Origin: a virus
Virus record (IMG/VR): IMGVR_UViG_3300027733_002295
Location: 1 to 31,640 of that record
Length of the DNA stretch: 31,640 nucleotides
Reading direction: 5' to 3' (one strand)
A program made the position numbers and the translations under genes. Positions 23,106-29,813 of this stretch are shown here, in pieces (position 1 is the stretch's first letter; each line of letters starts with the position of its first letter). The notes under the pieces are model-generated. The model worked only from the letters and a program-made list of their open reading frames with translations, was not told the origin of the DNA and did no database searches.

Positions 23106-24367
23106 TTCGTGCGCCCTTCAAATCGGGAGATGTCCCCGCGCATTTTCACAGGGGCGAAGACGTGGCGTTCTCCGTTGCGGTTCTTGATGACTCGGATGAC
23201 CGGCGCGGCCTTGTCGGCATGGTCGATGTGGAGCACATAGTCGGCATGGTGTCCAACGGCGCGGGACTCGCGCAGCTCCCCGCCGTCATTCATTTGTGAG
23301 GCGGTAAAAACGACGATGTTGTGCTTGAGGGCGAGGATTTTGAGGCGGCGGACGACTTCGCTCACTTGTTGCTCGCGGGTTTCGGCCTTCGATGAGTTGC
23401 CGACCGTGCAGAGTTGGATGTAGTCCACCACGATCCACTTCATGCCGGCCTTGGCTCCTTGGTGGCATGCGACCTCGATGTCATCTATGGTCGTGATCTG
23501 GTCGTGGACCGTGATCGGGAGTCGGGCGATGGTTCGGATACCGATGGCCATGCCCTGCATTTGTTCGGCGGTGGGGCGGTCGTAGGCACTGACGACGCGG
23601 TGGCCGGACTTGCACGCTGCCATGCGGGAGATGACCGAGCTGGCTGTCATTTCGAGCGAGAAGATGATGCCTGGCTGATGATCGATGGCTCCGTTGAGGG
23701 CGGCTTGGAGGAGGAAAATGCTTTTCCCTCCAGAGGTTTCGCTGGCGGCAACGGCCACGGTGCCGAGTTCAAAGCCACCATTGAGCAGATAATCAAGCTC
23801 TTGGATGTTTGATTTTATGCGTTCCGGCGGCGTGAGGCTTTCGAGTGAGGTGATGAGGTTTTCGCATTGGCTCTTTATGGTAAGTGCCGAGTTGTCAATG
23901 TCATCGTCATCGGTGAGAGTGGCGGCGAGGTCGGATAGGTCCGCCGTCATAAGGGAAATGTCGGCCTTGGTCTCATGGAGTTTCTGCATCGCTCGGCGGT
24001 AGCGTCGGGCCTTGATGAGGTCTTTGCGGAAGTCCAGAGCGCTCTCCCTGTCCGCGCATGGGTAATGCTCTTTGATGATAAAAAGGGCAGAGGCGCCACC
24101 GATCTCCTCGAGCTTTCCGGTTTCCTCCAGCTTGGCTTGGATGGTGAAGAGGTTCACTTGTCGCCCGGCGGCGCGTGTTTCCTTGATCGCTTTGAGGATC
24201 GTGCGGTGGGCAGATTGAAGGAAAAGGTCTTGGTCCCACTTTGCCATGTCGAGGAGGTCATCGGCTTGGAGGATGATCGAGATTGCGGATTGCTCGGCGG
24301 AGAGATTTTGCGGGACGTTCTGCGTCTGGGTCGTGGCAGAGTAAAAATCGGATTTTCGGAGGTTCAT
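23102..24367 (-). CDS. DnaB-like replicative helicase
   Basis: 421 residues from ATG 24367. Residues about 15-130 match the DnaB N-terminal domain (NLSAEQSAISIIL; FLQSAHRTILKAI). Residues about 180-420 are the RecA-type motor: Walker A is ASETSGGKS (208-216), which lacks the usual first Gly as in DnaB. GIIFSLEMTASSVISRMAA is the SLEM motif, and Walker B is IVVDYIQL (312-319). Further on come TASQMNDGGELRESRAVGHHAD and a basic DNA-binding C-terminus. It would unwind DNA at the fork as a hexamer, loaded by the protein encoded upstream. The iteron region lies just before its start. Confidence 0.92.
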   Translation of the reverse strand: MNLRKSDFYSATTQTQNVPQNLSAEQSAISIILQADDLLDMAKWDQDLFLQSAHRTILKAIKETRAAGRQVNLFTIQAKLEETGKLEEIGGASALFIIKEHYPCADRESALDFRKDLIKARRYRRAMQKLHETKADISLMTADLSDLAATLTDDDDIDNSALTIKSQCENLITSLESLTPPERIKSNIQELDYLLNGGFELGTVAVAASETSGGKSIFLLQAALNGAIDHQPGIIFSLEMTASSVISRMAACKSGHRVVSAYDRPTAEQMQGMAIGIRTIARLPITVHDQITTIDDIEVACHQGAKAGMKWIVVDYIQLCTVGNSSKAETREQQVSEVVRRLKILALKHNIVVFTASQMNDGGELRESRAVGHHADYVLHIDHADKAAPVIRVIKNRNGERHVFAPVKMRGDISRFEGRTK

Positions 24368-24426
24368 GTTTTTGGTGGTTTCCGTCTGAGCTGCGCTGGC
24401 GACAGCCAGAGCGCAGCTATCTATTC

Positions 24427-24535
24427 GATAGAATAGATATTCTATCTATCTATCTAGGCCACGTTGGGTTCGGTTTGGTAACCCATGGGTTCGGTTGGGT
24501 TATCTGTGGGTTTCGGTTGGGTTATCGTTGGGTTG
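24427..24535. other. Candidate replication origin: iterons plus AT-rich inverted repeat
   Basis: A gene-free stretch (24368-24548) between the helicase and replisome-organizer genes. Three near-identical repeats of about 20 bp (TGGGTT[T]CGGTTGGGTTATC type) begin at about 24464, 24486 and 24507, a period near 21 bp (two helical turns), with a fourth partial at 24527. Beside them lie an AT-rich inverted repeat GATAGAAT-AGAT-ATTCTATC (24427-24446) and TATCTATCTATC, a possible melting element. Layout and neighbours match phage iteron origins. Confidence 0.65.
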
Positions 24536-24548
24536 TTTTTCATAGGGT

Positions 24549-24902
24549 CTAAAGTTTGAGCTTTTTGGGTTTCGGGGCTTCTTCTTTTGGGCGTCCGCCC
24601 TTTGATCCGTTGTCCCAAGAGTTGAGGATTCGCTTGTTGTGTTCAGCCCATTGGTGCAGGACAAAGTCGCTGCCTTCGCGGTGGGCAAATCCGGCTTTGA
24701 TAAGTGCCTGCTCAAATGCCATCGGGTCACCTTCCCAGTCGGCTATCGCTGCCACGATCTCGGCTGGCTTCTCAATCCGTTCTGTGCGCCTGAATTGGCA
24801 TTGCGCCCAGAGTTTAATGAGGGAAAAGACACCGGCGTGGCCTGCCATCTTGAGCAGGATTTTCGTTTTGTAATGGTCTGGAAAATCGGGCGATAAGATC
24901 AT
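24549..24902 (-). CDS. Replisome organizer / helicase loader-like protein
   Basis: 117 residues from ATG 24902, overlapping the small upstream gene (ATGA); the longer reading is a wrong-frame artefact. Pattern HYKTKILLKMAGHAGVFSLI, then LWAQCQFRRTERI, ADWEGDPMAFEQALIKAGF and FVLHQWAEHN, is the helical wHTH layout of phage replication-initiation modules (DnaD/replisome-organizer type N-terminal domains). The end has GSKGGRPKEEAPKPKKLK. Such proteins bind origin iterons and load helicase; the iterons start right after its stop and the helicase follows. It is short, lacking a separate helicase-interaction domain. Confidence 0.65.
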   Translation of the reverse strand: MILSPDFPDHYKTKILLKMAGHAGVFSLIKLWAQCQFRRTERIEKPAEIVAAIADWEGDPMAFEQALIKAGFAHREGSDFVLHQWAEHNKRILNSWDNGSKGGRPKEEAPKPKKLKL

Positions 24903-25096
24903 TTCTTCTTTTTGTTCGTTAAATGGTTCCGATTGACGTAATCGCGGACGAGTTCGAGATCCGCCTCCGCCTGGGGTTGCTCCTCGAGGGCGTAGGTGTG
25001 CCGGTAGGGAGGCAACGGCACGCCACGCTCGAGGCGCGGCCCTATCGGGCAATCGTTCGCGCAGATGCTCAGGCGGAGGGTGATGTCAGGTAGCAT
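24899..25096 (-). CDS. Small protein of unknown function
   Basis: 65 residues from ATG 25096 (MLPDITLRLSICANDCPIGP). Two cysteines near the start, a Tyr/Pro-rich centre (PLPPYRHTYALEEQPQAEAD) and a Lys-only C-terminus (NKKKK). The start codon directly follows a run of eight Cs on the minus strand, with no Shine-Dalgarno sequence. The ATGA coupling to the replisome-organizer gene supports it being real. Confidence 0.6.
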   Translation of the reverse strand: MLPDITLRLSICANDCPIGPRLERGVPLPPYRHTYALEEQPQAEADLELVRDYVNRNHLTNKKKK

Positions 25097-25106
25097 GGGG
25101 GGGGCT

Positions 25107-25889
25107 TTACTGGATGACTGGAAATGCCTCGCTCGAACCTTCTTCGCACCATTTCAAACAACGAACCGTCTTTCCTAACCGAGTAAAGTTCCAAGCCTTA
25201 ATACACAATGCCATTAAGTATGGTTTTTGGAGCTTTGCTTTTGATGTGGAATTTCTTACTAATCTCTCACGCAAAACATACCATGGTTCACCTTCTTGCA
25301 TGCCCGTTCCTCTCGTGACCTTCTGCACAAACTCATCTGCAAGCTGTAAATTTTTCCTGCTAAATAAATAATGGCAAGAATCAAGGACTGATGGCGTCAG
25401 TAACTTTTTATGGCAGTCTGATGTTTGCAGTGAATTTCTAGCTTCAGGGTATTTTTCTAAAAGCTCTTCGATTTCTGTATTGCTGTATGCAGCAGCCTTA
25501 TCCACGCGCCCCGTCATGTATTTATCAATCATGACTAAGCTTGCCGCTAAACGGCAGGCGTTTTGTTCCCCACGCACGCCAAGAGTATCACCAGGGCTAC
25601 GACGCTTCCCTATGTCTTTTGTATCAAAGACATCTGATGGCAGGCCTTCAATAACAAATGACTGTATTGATATTCCTGATTGCACAACAGCAGCGAGTCT
25701 GTGCTGGCCATCTATTAACCTATTACCATTGAGGCAAATTGTGTCTCCATTTACCTTCCATCTTCCTTTTGATATTTCTTTCGCAAGCGCGTCAACATGC
25801 AATCGACTCATTGCTCGATTGCCTGCATTTTTTTCGTTCAGTATTTTTTTAGCCCACTCAGGGGTAATTGTTTTAAGTTCAGCATTCAT
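25107..25889 (-). CDS. DGQHR-motif (ParB-like fold) phage protein
   Basis: 260 residues from ATG 25889 (MNAELKTITPEWAKKILNEK). Contains NRAMSRLHVDALAKEISKGR, then NGNRLIDGQHRLAAVVQSG with DGQHR at 60-64, and FDTKDIGKRRSPGDTL. This order is typical of phage ParB/Srx-superfamily proteins with a DGQHR motif (related to DndB-like proteins). Their roles are poorly known; nucleotide or DNA modification functions have been suggested for relatives. The rest is helical with no second domain seen. DNA here is more AT-rich than adjacent genes, suggesting later arrival. Leader is A-rich (AAAAATAATATG). Confidence 0.8.
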   Translation of the reverse strand: MNAELKTITPEWAKKILNEKNAGNRAMSRLHVDALAKEISKGRWKVNGDTICLNGNRLIDGQHRLAAVVQSGISIQSFVIEGLPSDVFDTKDIGKRRSPGDTLGVRGEQNACRLAASLVMIDKYMTGRVDKAAAYSNTEIEELLEKYPEARNSLQTSDCHKKLLTPSVLDSCHYLFSRKNLQLADEFVQKVTRGTGMQEGEPWYVLRERLVRNSTSKAKLQKPYLMALCIKAWNFTRLGKTVRCLKWCEEGSSEAFPVIQ

Positions 25890-25977
25890 ATTATTTTTCG
25901 TTTTTTTGTTTGTTAAAATCCGCGTTTTTTGGGATTGCGCGGCCCCCCTTGATCCCCTGCTTATTCAGCGAGGAAAC

Positions 25978-26427
25978 TCAGAACGGGATTTCGTCGCCGT
26001 CTTCGTCTTTTTGGGTTGCTGTTGCCTTGGTCGGTTTCTTAGCGGCTTGTTTGGCTTCCACCCAACGCTCGATAATGTTGAATCGAGCGTTTGGGTTTGT
26101 GCTTCCAGGCTCTTCGCCTAAGACAACCCATGCCGACATGCCGACAAAATCCTCGGCTTCAATGGTGAGGTCTTCGCCTGGCACTACGGCCTGCCCGAGT
26201 GCTTGGCGCACTTGGTCAATCTTCCATGCAGCTTTAGCCGTAAATGTCAGGTGCTCGAAGATTTCCGGACCGTTTGTGCCGTCTAGAAGCTTAACTCGGC
26301 ATGTAAGCTTGATCATGGGGTTGCCGGCCTGACTGATCTTTTCGACGCCGTTGGTGATTTCGACTTGGTATTTGCCCGGCTCGACGAAATAGGTCTCGCG
26401 GGGTTCTGATTGTGTATATGTAGGCAT
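25978..26427 (-). CDS. DUF669-like ssDNA-binding protein
   Basis: 149 residues from ATG 26427. Beta-barrel-like first part (VEPGKYQVEITNGVEKIS; MIKLTCRVKLLDG; IFEHLTFTAKAAWKIDQVRQ) followed by FVGMSAWVVLGEE. This order is typical of the DUF669 phage family, which often accompanies recombination nucleases. The Lys/Ala linker ends in an acidic tip DEDGDEIPF, like the protein-binding tip of bacterial SSB. It likely coats single-stranded DNA made by the adjacent nuclease and recruits partners by its tip. Leader AAGAAATAATATG without a Shine-Dalgarno sequence. Confidence 0.75.
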   Translation of the reverse strand: MPTYTQSEPRETYFVEPGKYQVEITNGVEKISQAGNPMIKLTCRVKLLDGTNGPEIFEHLTFTAKAAWKIDQVRQALGQAVVPGEDLTIEAEDFVGMSAWVVLGEEPGSTNPNARFNIIERWVEAKQAAKKPTKATATQKDEDGDEIPF

Positions 26428-26428
26428 A

Positions 26429-27436
26429 TTATTTCTTGTTTTTGATTTGGCGCAGGGTGATTATGGGTGGCCCTGACTGCACCGCGGATTCGTCCACTTC
26501 GGCGCCGGACTCGACGCAGAACTGGCGAAATTTGTCGGCGCTCATCTTTCCGCCCAAGGCGAGGATGAGCGTTTCTTTGGAAACATTGGTTGAGGCCTTG
26601 GCTATGGTGTCGGCCTCTACGAATTGACGACCAGCGCCGGTGGTGACCTTCCACCCTGGTATGTCCTCGCCCGCTCCGAGGCGTTCCTTGAGAGCGTCAA
26701 GGATCGGTTCGGCGATCTGCTTTTCTGCGAGCTTCCAGTTTGCCGCGAAGGCTGAGAGGCTGACCGGATTGGCTAGGATCTGGTCTCGGATCTCCGTCAG
26801 GGATGTCTCGGACTGAACGAGCGCCAATGCCTCGGAGGATTGACGAACGAGAGCACGGCACCCGTCTGCATTTGCACACCACCCGCAGTATTCATTAGGC
26901 GTCGGCTCAGCTGTGCGGCTTGAGGCTTCGATGATAAGGTTGCTGACCGTGGCCTCGGCTTGTTCGCGGGTGAAGTCGTAGGTGCGGCGAAGGCGTTGGT
27001 CGATATAGACGACATGAGCTGTCCATGAGTCTGTAAAATGCTCTTGCATACATGCCAGCGCATAGGCGGCGAGCTGCTGGCGGTAATTTCTGACTTGGCC
27101 TGTCTTGATGTCTGCCACCCACTTGGCCCGCACACATACCGCATCGGCTGTGCCGGGCTTGGAAAGCCCTGGCACTTCCATTCCTAAGTATTCTTCGCGG
27201 GTCTCTATATGGTATCCACCGGATAGCACTCGGAGTTCATTTGCGCCCCATTCGACGGCCTTTTTGTCTTCGGATACAAGGGTGTCGAAGGTCGTCGGGT
27301 CATCAATGAAAAGCTCGCGCAAAGCACGGTCTAGGAGCGTGCCACGTTCTGCCGCTGCGCTGGCACCCGGCGCGCCCGTGAAGAGCGCGCACTCTGCCAG
27401 CTTTGGCAGGGATGATGGGGAGATTTCTTTGATCAC
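26429..27436 (-). CDS. PD-(D/E)XK nuclease (DUF2800-like), possible Fe-S
   Basis: 335 residues from GTG 27436 (start overlaps the ATPase stop as GTGA). Nuclease motifs: AAERGTLLDRALREL (early helix), PGTADAVCV (Asp98), WVADIKTGQ (Asp109 and Lys111), then NYRQQLAAYALAC (Gln/Tyr motif of RecB-like enzymes). Cysteines at 16, 184, 187 and 193 (YCGWCANADGC) reproduce the one-plus-three spacing of the Fe-S cluster in Cas4/AddB-type nucleases. Likely an exonuclease that resects DNA ends for the adjacent recombinase. The remaining C-terminal third is an accessory domain of unknown role. Confidence 0.85.
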   Translation of the reverse strand: MIKEISPSSLPKLAECALFTGAPGASAAAERGTLLDRALRELFIDDPTTFDTLVSEDKKAVEWGANELRVLSGGYHIETREEYLGMEVPGLSKPGTADAVCVRAKWVADIKTGQVRNYRQQLAAYALACMQEHFTDSWTAHVVYIDQRLRRTYDFTREQAEATVSNLIIEASSRTAEPTPNEYCGWCANADGCRALVRQSSEALALVQSETSLTEIRDQILANPVSLSAFAANWKLAEKQIAEPILDALKERLGAGEDIPGWKVTTGAGRQFVEADTIAKASTNVSKETLILALGGKMSADKFRQFCVESGAEVDESAVQSGPPIITLRQIKNKK

Positions 27437-28359
27437 GCTGCCACCTCCATTTGTTTCTTTGCCTTGGTGACCAAAGCCTCGGGCCGTGCCACGATCTGCT
27501 CGCGTAGCTTTGGCGAGGCGTCACGCCACGTCTGCCCATCGGTGATTGATCCGTTCCCAAAAAGGAAGAGATTCACCAGTTCCTCGTGCTCTTCGAGGAT
27601 CGCAACCGACTCACGCCCGATGATCTCCACCGCAGGCGCGGCCTTGGGTTTTGATGCCGGCTGGAATAGGTGAGACACCGCGCACCATTCCATAGGGAGT
27701 TCTTCAGCAAGTCCGGAGCGTGTCTTCGCGTCGTATGCTGCCGAGTGCGTTGTGTAAATGACCCGTTCCTTTCCTCCGATGCCTTTGGCCTTCCCCCCAT
27801 CGTTGGTGACGGCCTTTGTTTTGAATCGAAAAAACCAAAGCTCATCGGCCCATTCCTTGACGAGCGGAGAGGATTGTTTTGAGAGCTTGAGCTCGTAGCG
27901 GTCGTATGCGGCAAGGATGTCCGGTGGCTCGGTGCGCTGCACCTTGCTGTGCGCCAATACAACGACATGCTTACCGGCATCAATGAGAGCATCCAAGGCG
28001 GTCAAGAACCGGCTCATCTTCTCCGCTGCCATCACCCATCCTTTCCCGAACCCGAAATCCTCTACCGAGGTTTTCTTATTGGTGGCGAGGAGGTCTTCAA
28101 CGGCCAACCGTTCCGCCCAATCCGCGGAATCGATAACCACCGTTTGGTAGTCCGTACGCCCGGCTTCGCTGATATATTCGCCAAGTTCTTTCCACGTTGA
28201 TATGGCTACGCGATCGATGTCGAGGTGGTTCGATCCGCCCTCGATGTCCAAGAATAGAGGATTAGGGAATTTGCTGGCAAAAGTCGTTTTACCTACCGAC
28301 TCCACCCCGTAGATGACCACCCGCTGTGGTCGTGCTTGTTTGCCTTTTAGTATTTTCAT
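27433..28359 (-). CDS. Sak4-like RecA-fold ATPase (AAA_24 type), recombinase
   Basis: 308 residues from ATG 28359. Walker A is GVESVGKTT (18-26), Walker B is TVVIDS (73-78), followed by the sensor-like HVVVLAHSKVQR. LFLDIEGGSNHLDIDR and WADELWFFRFKTK are also typical of phage Sak4/AAA_24 proteins, which anneal or pair single strands in phage recombination. Next to a RecB-type nuclease and an SSB-like protein it forms a complete phage recombination set. The C-terminal 100 residues are helical. Leader ACATAATAAATATG is A/T-rich. Confidence 0.85.
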   Translation of the reverse strand: MKILKGKQARPQRVVIYGVESVGKTTFASKFPNPLFLDIEGGSNHLDIDRVAISTWKELGEYISEAGRTDYQTVVIDSADWAERLAVEDLLATNKKTSVEDFGFGKGWVMAAEKMSRFLTALDALIDAGKHVVVLAHSKVQRTEPPDILAAYDRYELKLSKQSSPLVKEWADELWFFRFKTKAVTNDGGKAKGIGGKERVIYTTHSAAYDAKTRSGLAEELPMEWCAVSHLFQPASKPKAAPAVEIIGRESVAILEEHEELVNLFLFGNGSITDGQTWRDASPKLREQIVARPEALVTKAKKQMEVAA

Positions 28360-28394
28360 ATTTATTATGTTTTCTGTTTGTTGTTTGTGGGGGA

Positions 28395-28538
28395 TTATTT
28401 AGGGGAATTGTCTTCTTTGAACCGGCGGCGGCGTTCCTTGCGGATGCGCTCGCGTTCGCACTCGATACCGAGGTGAAATGTCGTGTAGAGGCTCGCCATC
28501 ACTAGAAAGGCTGAGATAAGGGCGGTGGTTTCGCTCAT
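28395..28538 (-). CDS. 47-residue membrane-anchored basic protein
   Basis: Begins MSETTALISAFLVMASLYTT: an N-terminal hydrophobic helix (about 6-23) followed by a strongly basic tail (ERERIRKERRRRFK). Start overlaps the preceding 51-residue gene by ATGA. The layout suggests a small inner-membrane protein with a cytoplasmic basic end. Function unknown; superinfection or host-interaction roles are possible but unproven. Confidence 0.65.
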   Translation of the reverse strand: MSETTALISAFLVMASLYTTFHLGIECERERIRKERRRRFKEDNSPK

Positions 28539-28690
28539 TGTTTTGCTTTCCGTTCGAGCCGGGTTGATGTCGGCCTTGCGTGGTGTTTGTTGAGAAATTC
28601 AAGTTCGGCATCCATGCGGGATGCGGCCCATACGTAATCCCCGAACCGCCCGAAAACCCCGTTGGCCTCGCAGTAATAAAGGCTTCTCAT
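28535..28690 (-). CDS. 51-residue protein of unknown function
   Basis: Begins MRSLYYCEANGVFGRFGDYV, then WAASRMDAELEFLNKHHA and a basic end RLERKAKQ. Start ATG 28690 overlaps the stop of the upstream gene; GGAGGG lies about 9 nt upstream, one of the clearer Shine-Dalgarno sites here. Aromatic-rich small domain. No family recognised. Confidence 0.65.
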   Translation of the reverse strand: MRSLYYCEANGVFGRFGDYVWAASRMDAELEFLNKHHARPTSTRLERKAKQ

Positions 28691-28980
28691 TGTCCGGCCC
28701 TCCGGTTGAGGAGTTGATAGAGCCCGTTGCGCTGGCGCTCTAGGCGGCGGCTGGTCTCGCGAAGCGGGATACCGAATGTTGAGCCGGACGCTTTCACAGC
28801 GGCCTCGGTCTCTGGTGTCTCGGTTGTCCAGTCGGTCTCAAGGAGGGCTTCGGCGCGGTCGCGGTCGGCCTCGATCTCGGTCCAGTTTGCCGATATGCCT
28901 TGGTCTACGTCCCTGATCTGGCAAATATCATCATGCCGTTCCTCGGCATAGTCCGAGGCGTGGTCGTCTGGTTCGCTCAT
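28687..28980 (-). CDS. Acidic helical protein of unknown function
   Basis: 97 residues from ATG 28980 (MSEPDDHASDYAEERHDDIC). The first half is strongly acidic, the second half basic and helical (LRETSRRLERQRNGLYQLLN). An apparent longer reading upstream is an Arg-rich wrong-frame product. ATGA overlaps on both sides. An acidic, possibly DNA-mimic-like start is notable, but I infer no function. Confidence 0.65.
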   Translation of the reverse strand: MSEPDDHASDYAEERHDDICQIRDVDQGISANWTEIEADRDRAEALLETDWTTETPETEAAVKASGSTFGIPLRETSRRLERQRNGLYQLLNRRAGQ

Positions 28981-29180
28981 TCCTCGTCCTCCGGCGGGAG
29001 TGGAAGCGGCATCCAATGCAGAACCGGCTCCTCTTCGTGAATTCGTGCGCCTGAAACATTGCGCCAGACATTGCCGTCGAGAAATCCTGTCCAGACCTCG
29101 CCTCCGAGGGTGTGGATGATGACGGTCTCGCCGTCGTCCGGTGGAGTTGATGCAGGAACCCAGTTGATCGTGCGGCTCAT
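28977..29180 (-). CDS. DUF551-like small phage protein
   Basis: 67 residues from ATG 29180. The layout INWVPASTPPDDGETVIIHT, then a DG-x-W strand (FLDGNVWRNV) and the terminal VLHWMPLPLPPEDEE matches the DUF551 family of small phage proteins ('W-P-P-D-G ... HWMPLP-PP'). Function of the family is unknown. Coupled by ATGA overlaps. Confidence 0.75.
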   Translation of the reverse strand: MSRTINWVPASTPPDDGETVIIHTLGGEVWTGFLDGNVWRNVSGARIHEEEPVLHWMPLPLPPEDEE

Positions 29181-29296
29181 CGGGCGATCCTCCAGGCAGT
29201 AAATGCGAGCGCCACCGGCGGCACAAAGATAACGAGAAAATCCAGAAAATAGCCTATGGATCGGCATACGGCGGAGGGGTCGTGGAGGTCGATCAT
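29177..29296 (-). CDS. 39-residue single-helix membrane protein
   Basis: MIDLHDPSAVCRSIGYFLDF followed by a hydrophobic span (FLVIFVPPVALAFTAW) and a basic end RIAR. Start and stop both lie in ATGA overlaps with neighbours, and the frame between is exactly closed, which argues that this very short frame is translated. A small membrane peptide; role unknown. Confidence 0.6.
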   Translation of the reverse strand: MIDLHDPSAVCRSIGYFLDFLVIFVPPVALAFTAWRIAR

Positions 29297-29481
29297 TTGG
29301 CCTTCCCGATTGCGCGGCTGAGATCGTTACCGTCGAGCTTGAGAGCCTTTGTGACCTCGGCCTCGTCAAACCTCCACCATCTTCCAACTTTAAAAGCCGG
29401 TATGCGGCTTTTCCTCGCCCATTCCTCGATGGTGTATTTTGCCACTCCGAGGCGAGCGGCCATGGCGGTTGAGTCGATCAT
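29293..29481 (-). CDS. Excisionase-family HTH protein
   Basis: 62 residues from ATG 29481. STAMAARLGVAKYTIEEWAR followed by SRIPAFKVGRWWRFDEAEV is the classic excisionase/HTH_17 layout: helix-turn-helix, then a wing 'IPAFKVG-R-WRF'. It may be the excisionase that directs the integrase to excise, or a regulator of the early operon. Lies second in the minus-strand early operon right after the RHH regulator, coupled by ATGA. Confidence 0.8.
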   Translation of the reverse strand: MIDSTAMAARLGVAKYTIEEWARKSRIPAFKVGRWWRFDEAEVTKALKLDGNDLSRAIGKAK

Positions 29482-29642
29482 TTCGATGGCCTCCGCTTGT
29501 TGTCTGCTTTTTCTTGGAGCCGGATGGCGTTGGCAACTAGCCGGCTTATTGGGGTTCCCCCGTTTGAATCCGCTTTGGTCTTCAAATACTCAAAGAGATC
29601 CACCGGGATGCTGATGCTTGTTTTGACATATGCGCTTTGCAT
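29478..29642 (-). CDS. Ribbon-helix-helix regulator (minus strand)
   Basis: 54 residues: MQSAYVKTSISIPVDLFEYL, then KTKADSNGGTPISRLVANAI and a basic tail. The beta strand (VKTSISIP) followed by two helices joined at NGGTPIS is the RHH (Arc/CopG/MetJ-type) fold; such proteins bind DNA as dimers with the strand in the major groove. It is the first gene of the early operon and is divergent from another RHH gene. Two GTAGCACC repeats lie just before its ATG, so autoregulation is likely. Confidence 0.75.
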   Translation of the reverse strand: MQSAYVKTSISIPVDLFEYLKTKADSNGGTPISRLVANAIRLQEKADNKRRPSK

Positions 29643-29672
29643 GGTGCTACCGATAGCAGCGGTGCTACTGGT
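29643..29672. promoter_or_regulatory. Candidate operators upstream of minus-strand RHH gene
   Basis: GGTGCTAC (29643-29650) and GGTGCTACTGGT (29661-29672) lie with an 18-bp period directly before the ATG at 29642. The 12-mer recurs exactly before the divergent RHH gene. Tandem direct repeats are the usual binding form for RHH dimers. Confidence 0.6.
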
Positions 29673-29737
29673 GTTTCAATAAAAAAATGCAATGGGGTGT
29701 TTCCCTGCTGCGAAGTTTTTTATTGACTTCCGCTTGT

Positions 29738-29765
29738 TTGCTATCTCTGCGGGCAAAAATATATT
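29738..29765 (+). promoter_or_regulatory. Candidate promoter for plus-strand RHH gene
   Basis: TTGCTA (29738-29743), 16-bp spacer, TATATT (29760-29765). Transcription would begin near 29772, placing the 12-bp operator copy (29797-29808) inside the leader between promoter and ATG. Confidence 0.4.
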
Positions 29766-29796
29766 TTCGCCTCGCGATTTGCTTTATGGTTAGATC

Positions 29797-29808
29797 GGTG
29801 CTACTGGT
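29797..29808. promoter_or_regulatory. Candidate operator before plus-strand RHH gene
   Basis: GGTGCTACTGGT, identical to 29661-29672, ends 5 bp before the ATG at 29814. Its place at the ribosome-binding region would let a bound regulator block transcription or early elongation. Confidence 0.55.
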
Positions 29809-29813
29809 AGGAT

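Noticed and set aside
24421-24535. CRISPR array
   Set aside because: The repeats are about 20 bp with almost no spacer, imperfect, and lie beside replication genes; they fit iterons. No cas genes are present.
25890-25977. Terminator in the short gap before the DGQHR gene
   Set aside because: Only a 5-bp CCGCG/CGCGG pairing with a long loop and no real T run; too weak to call.
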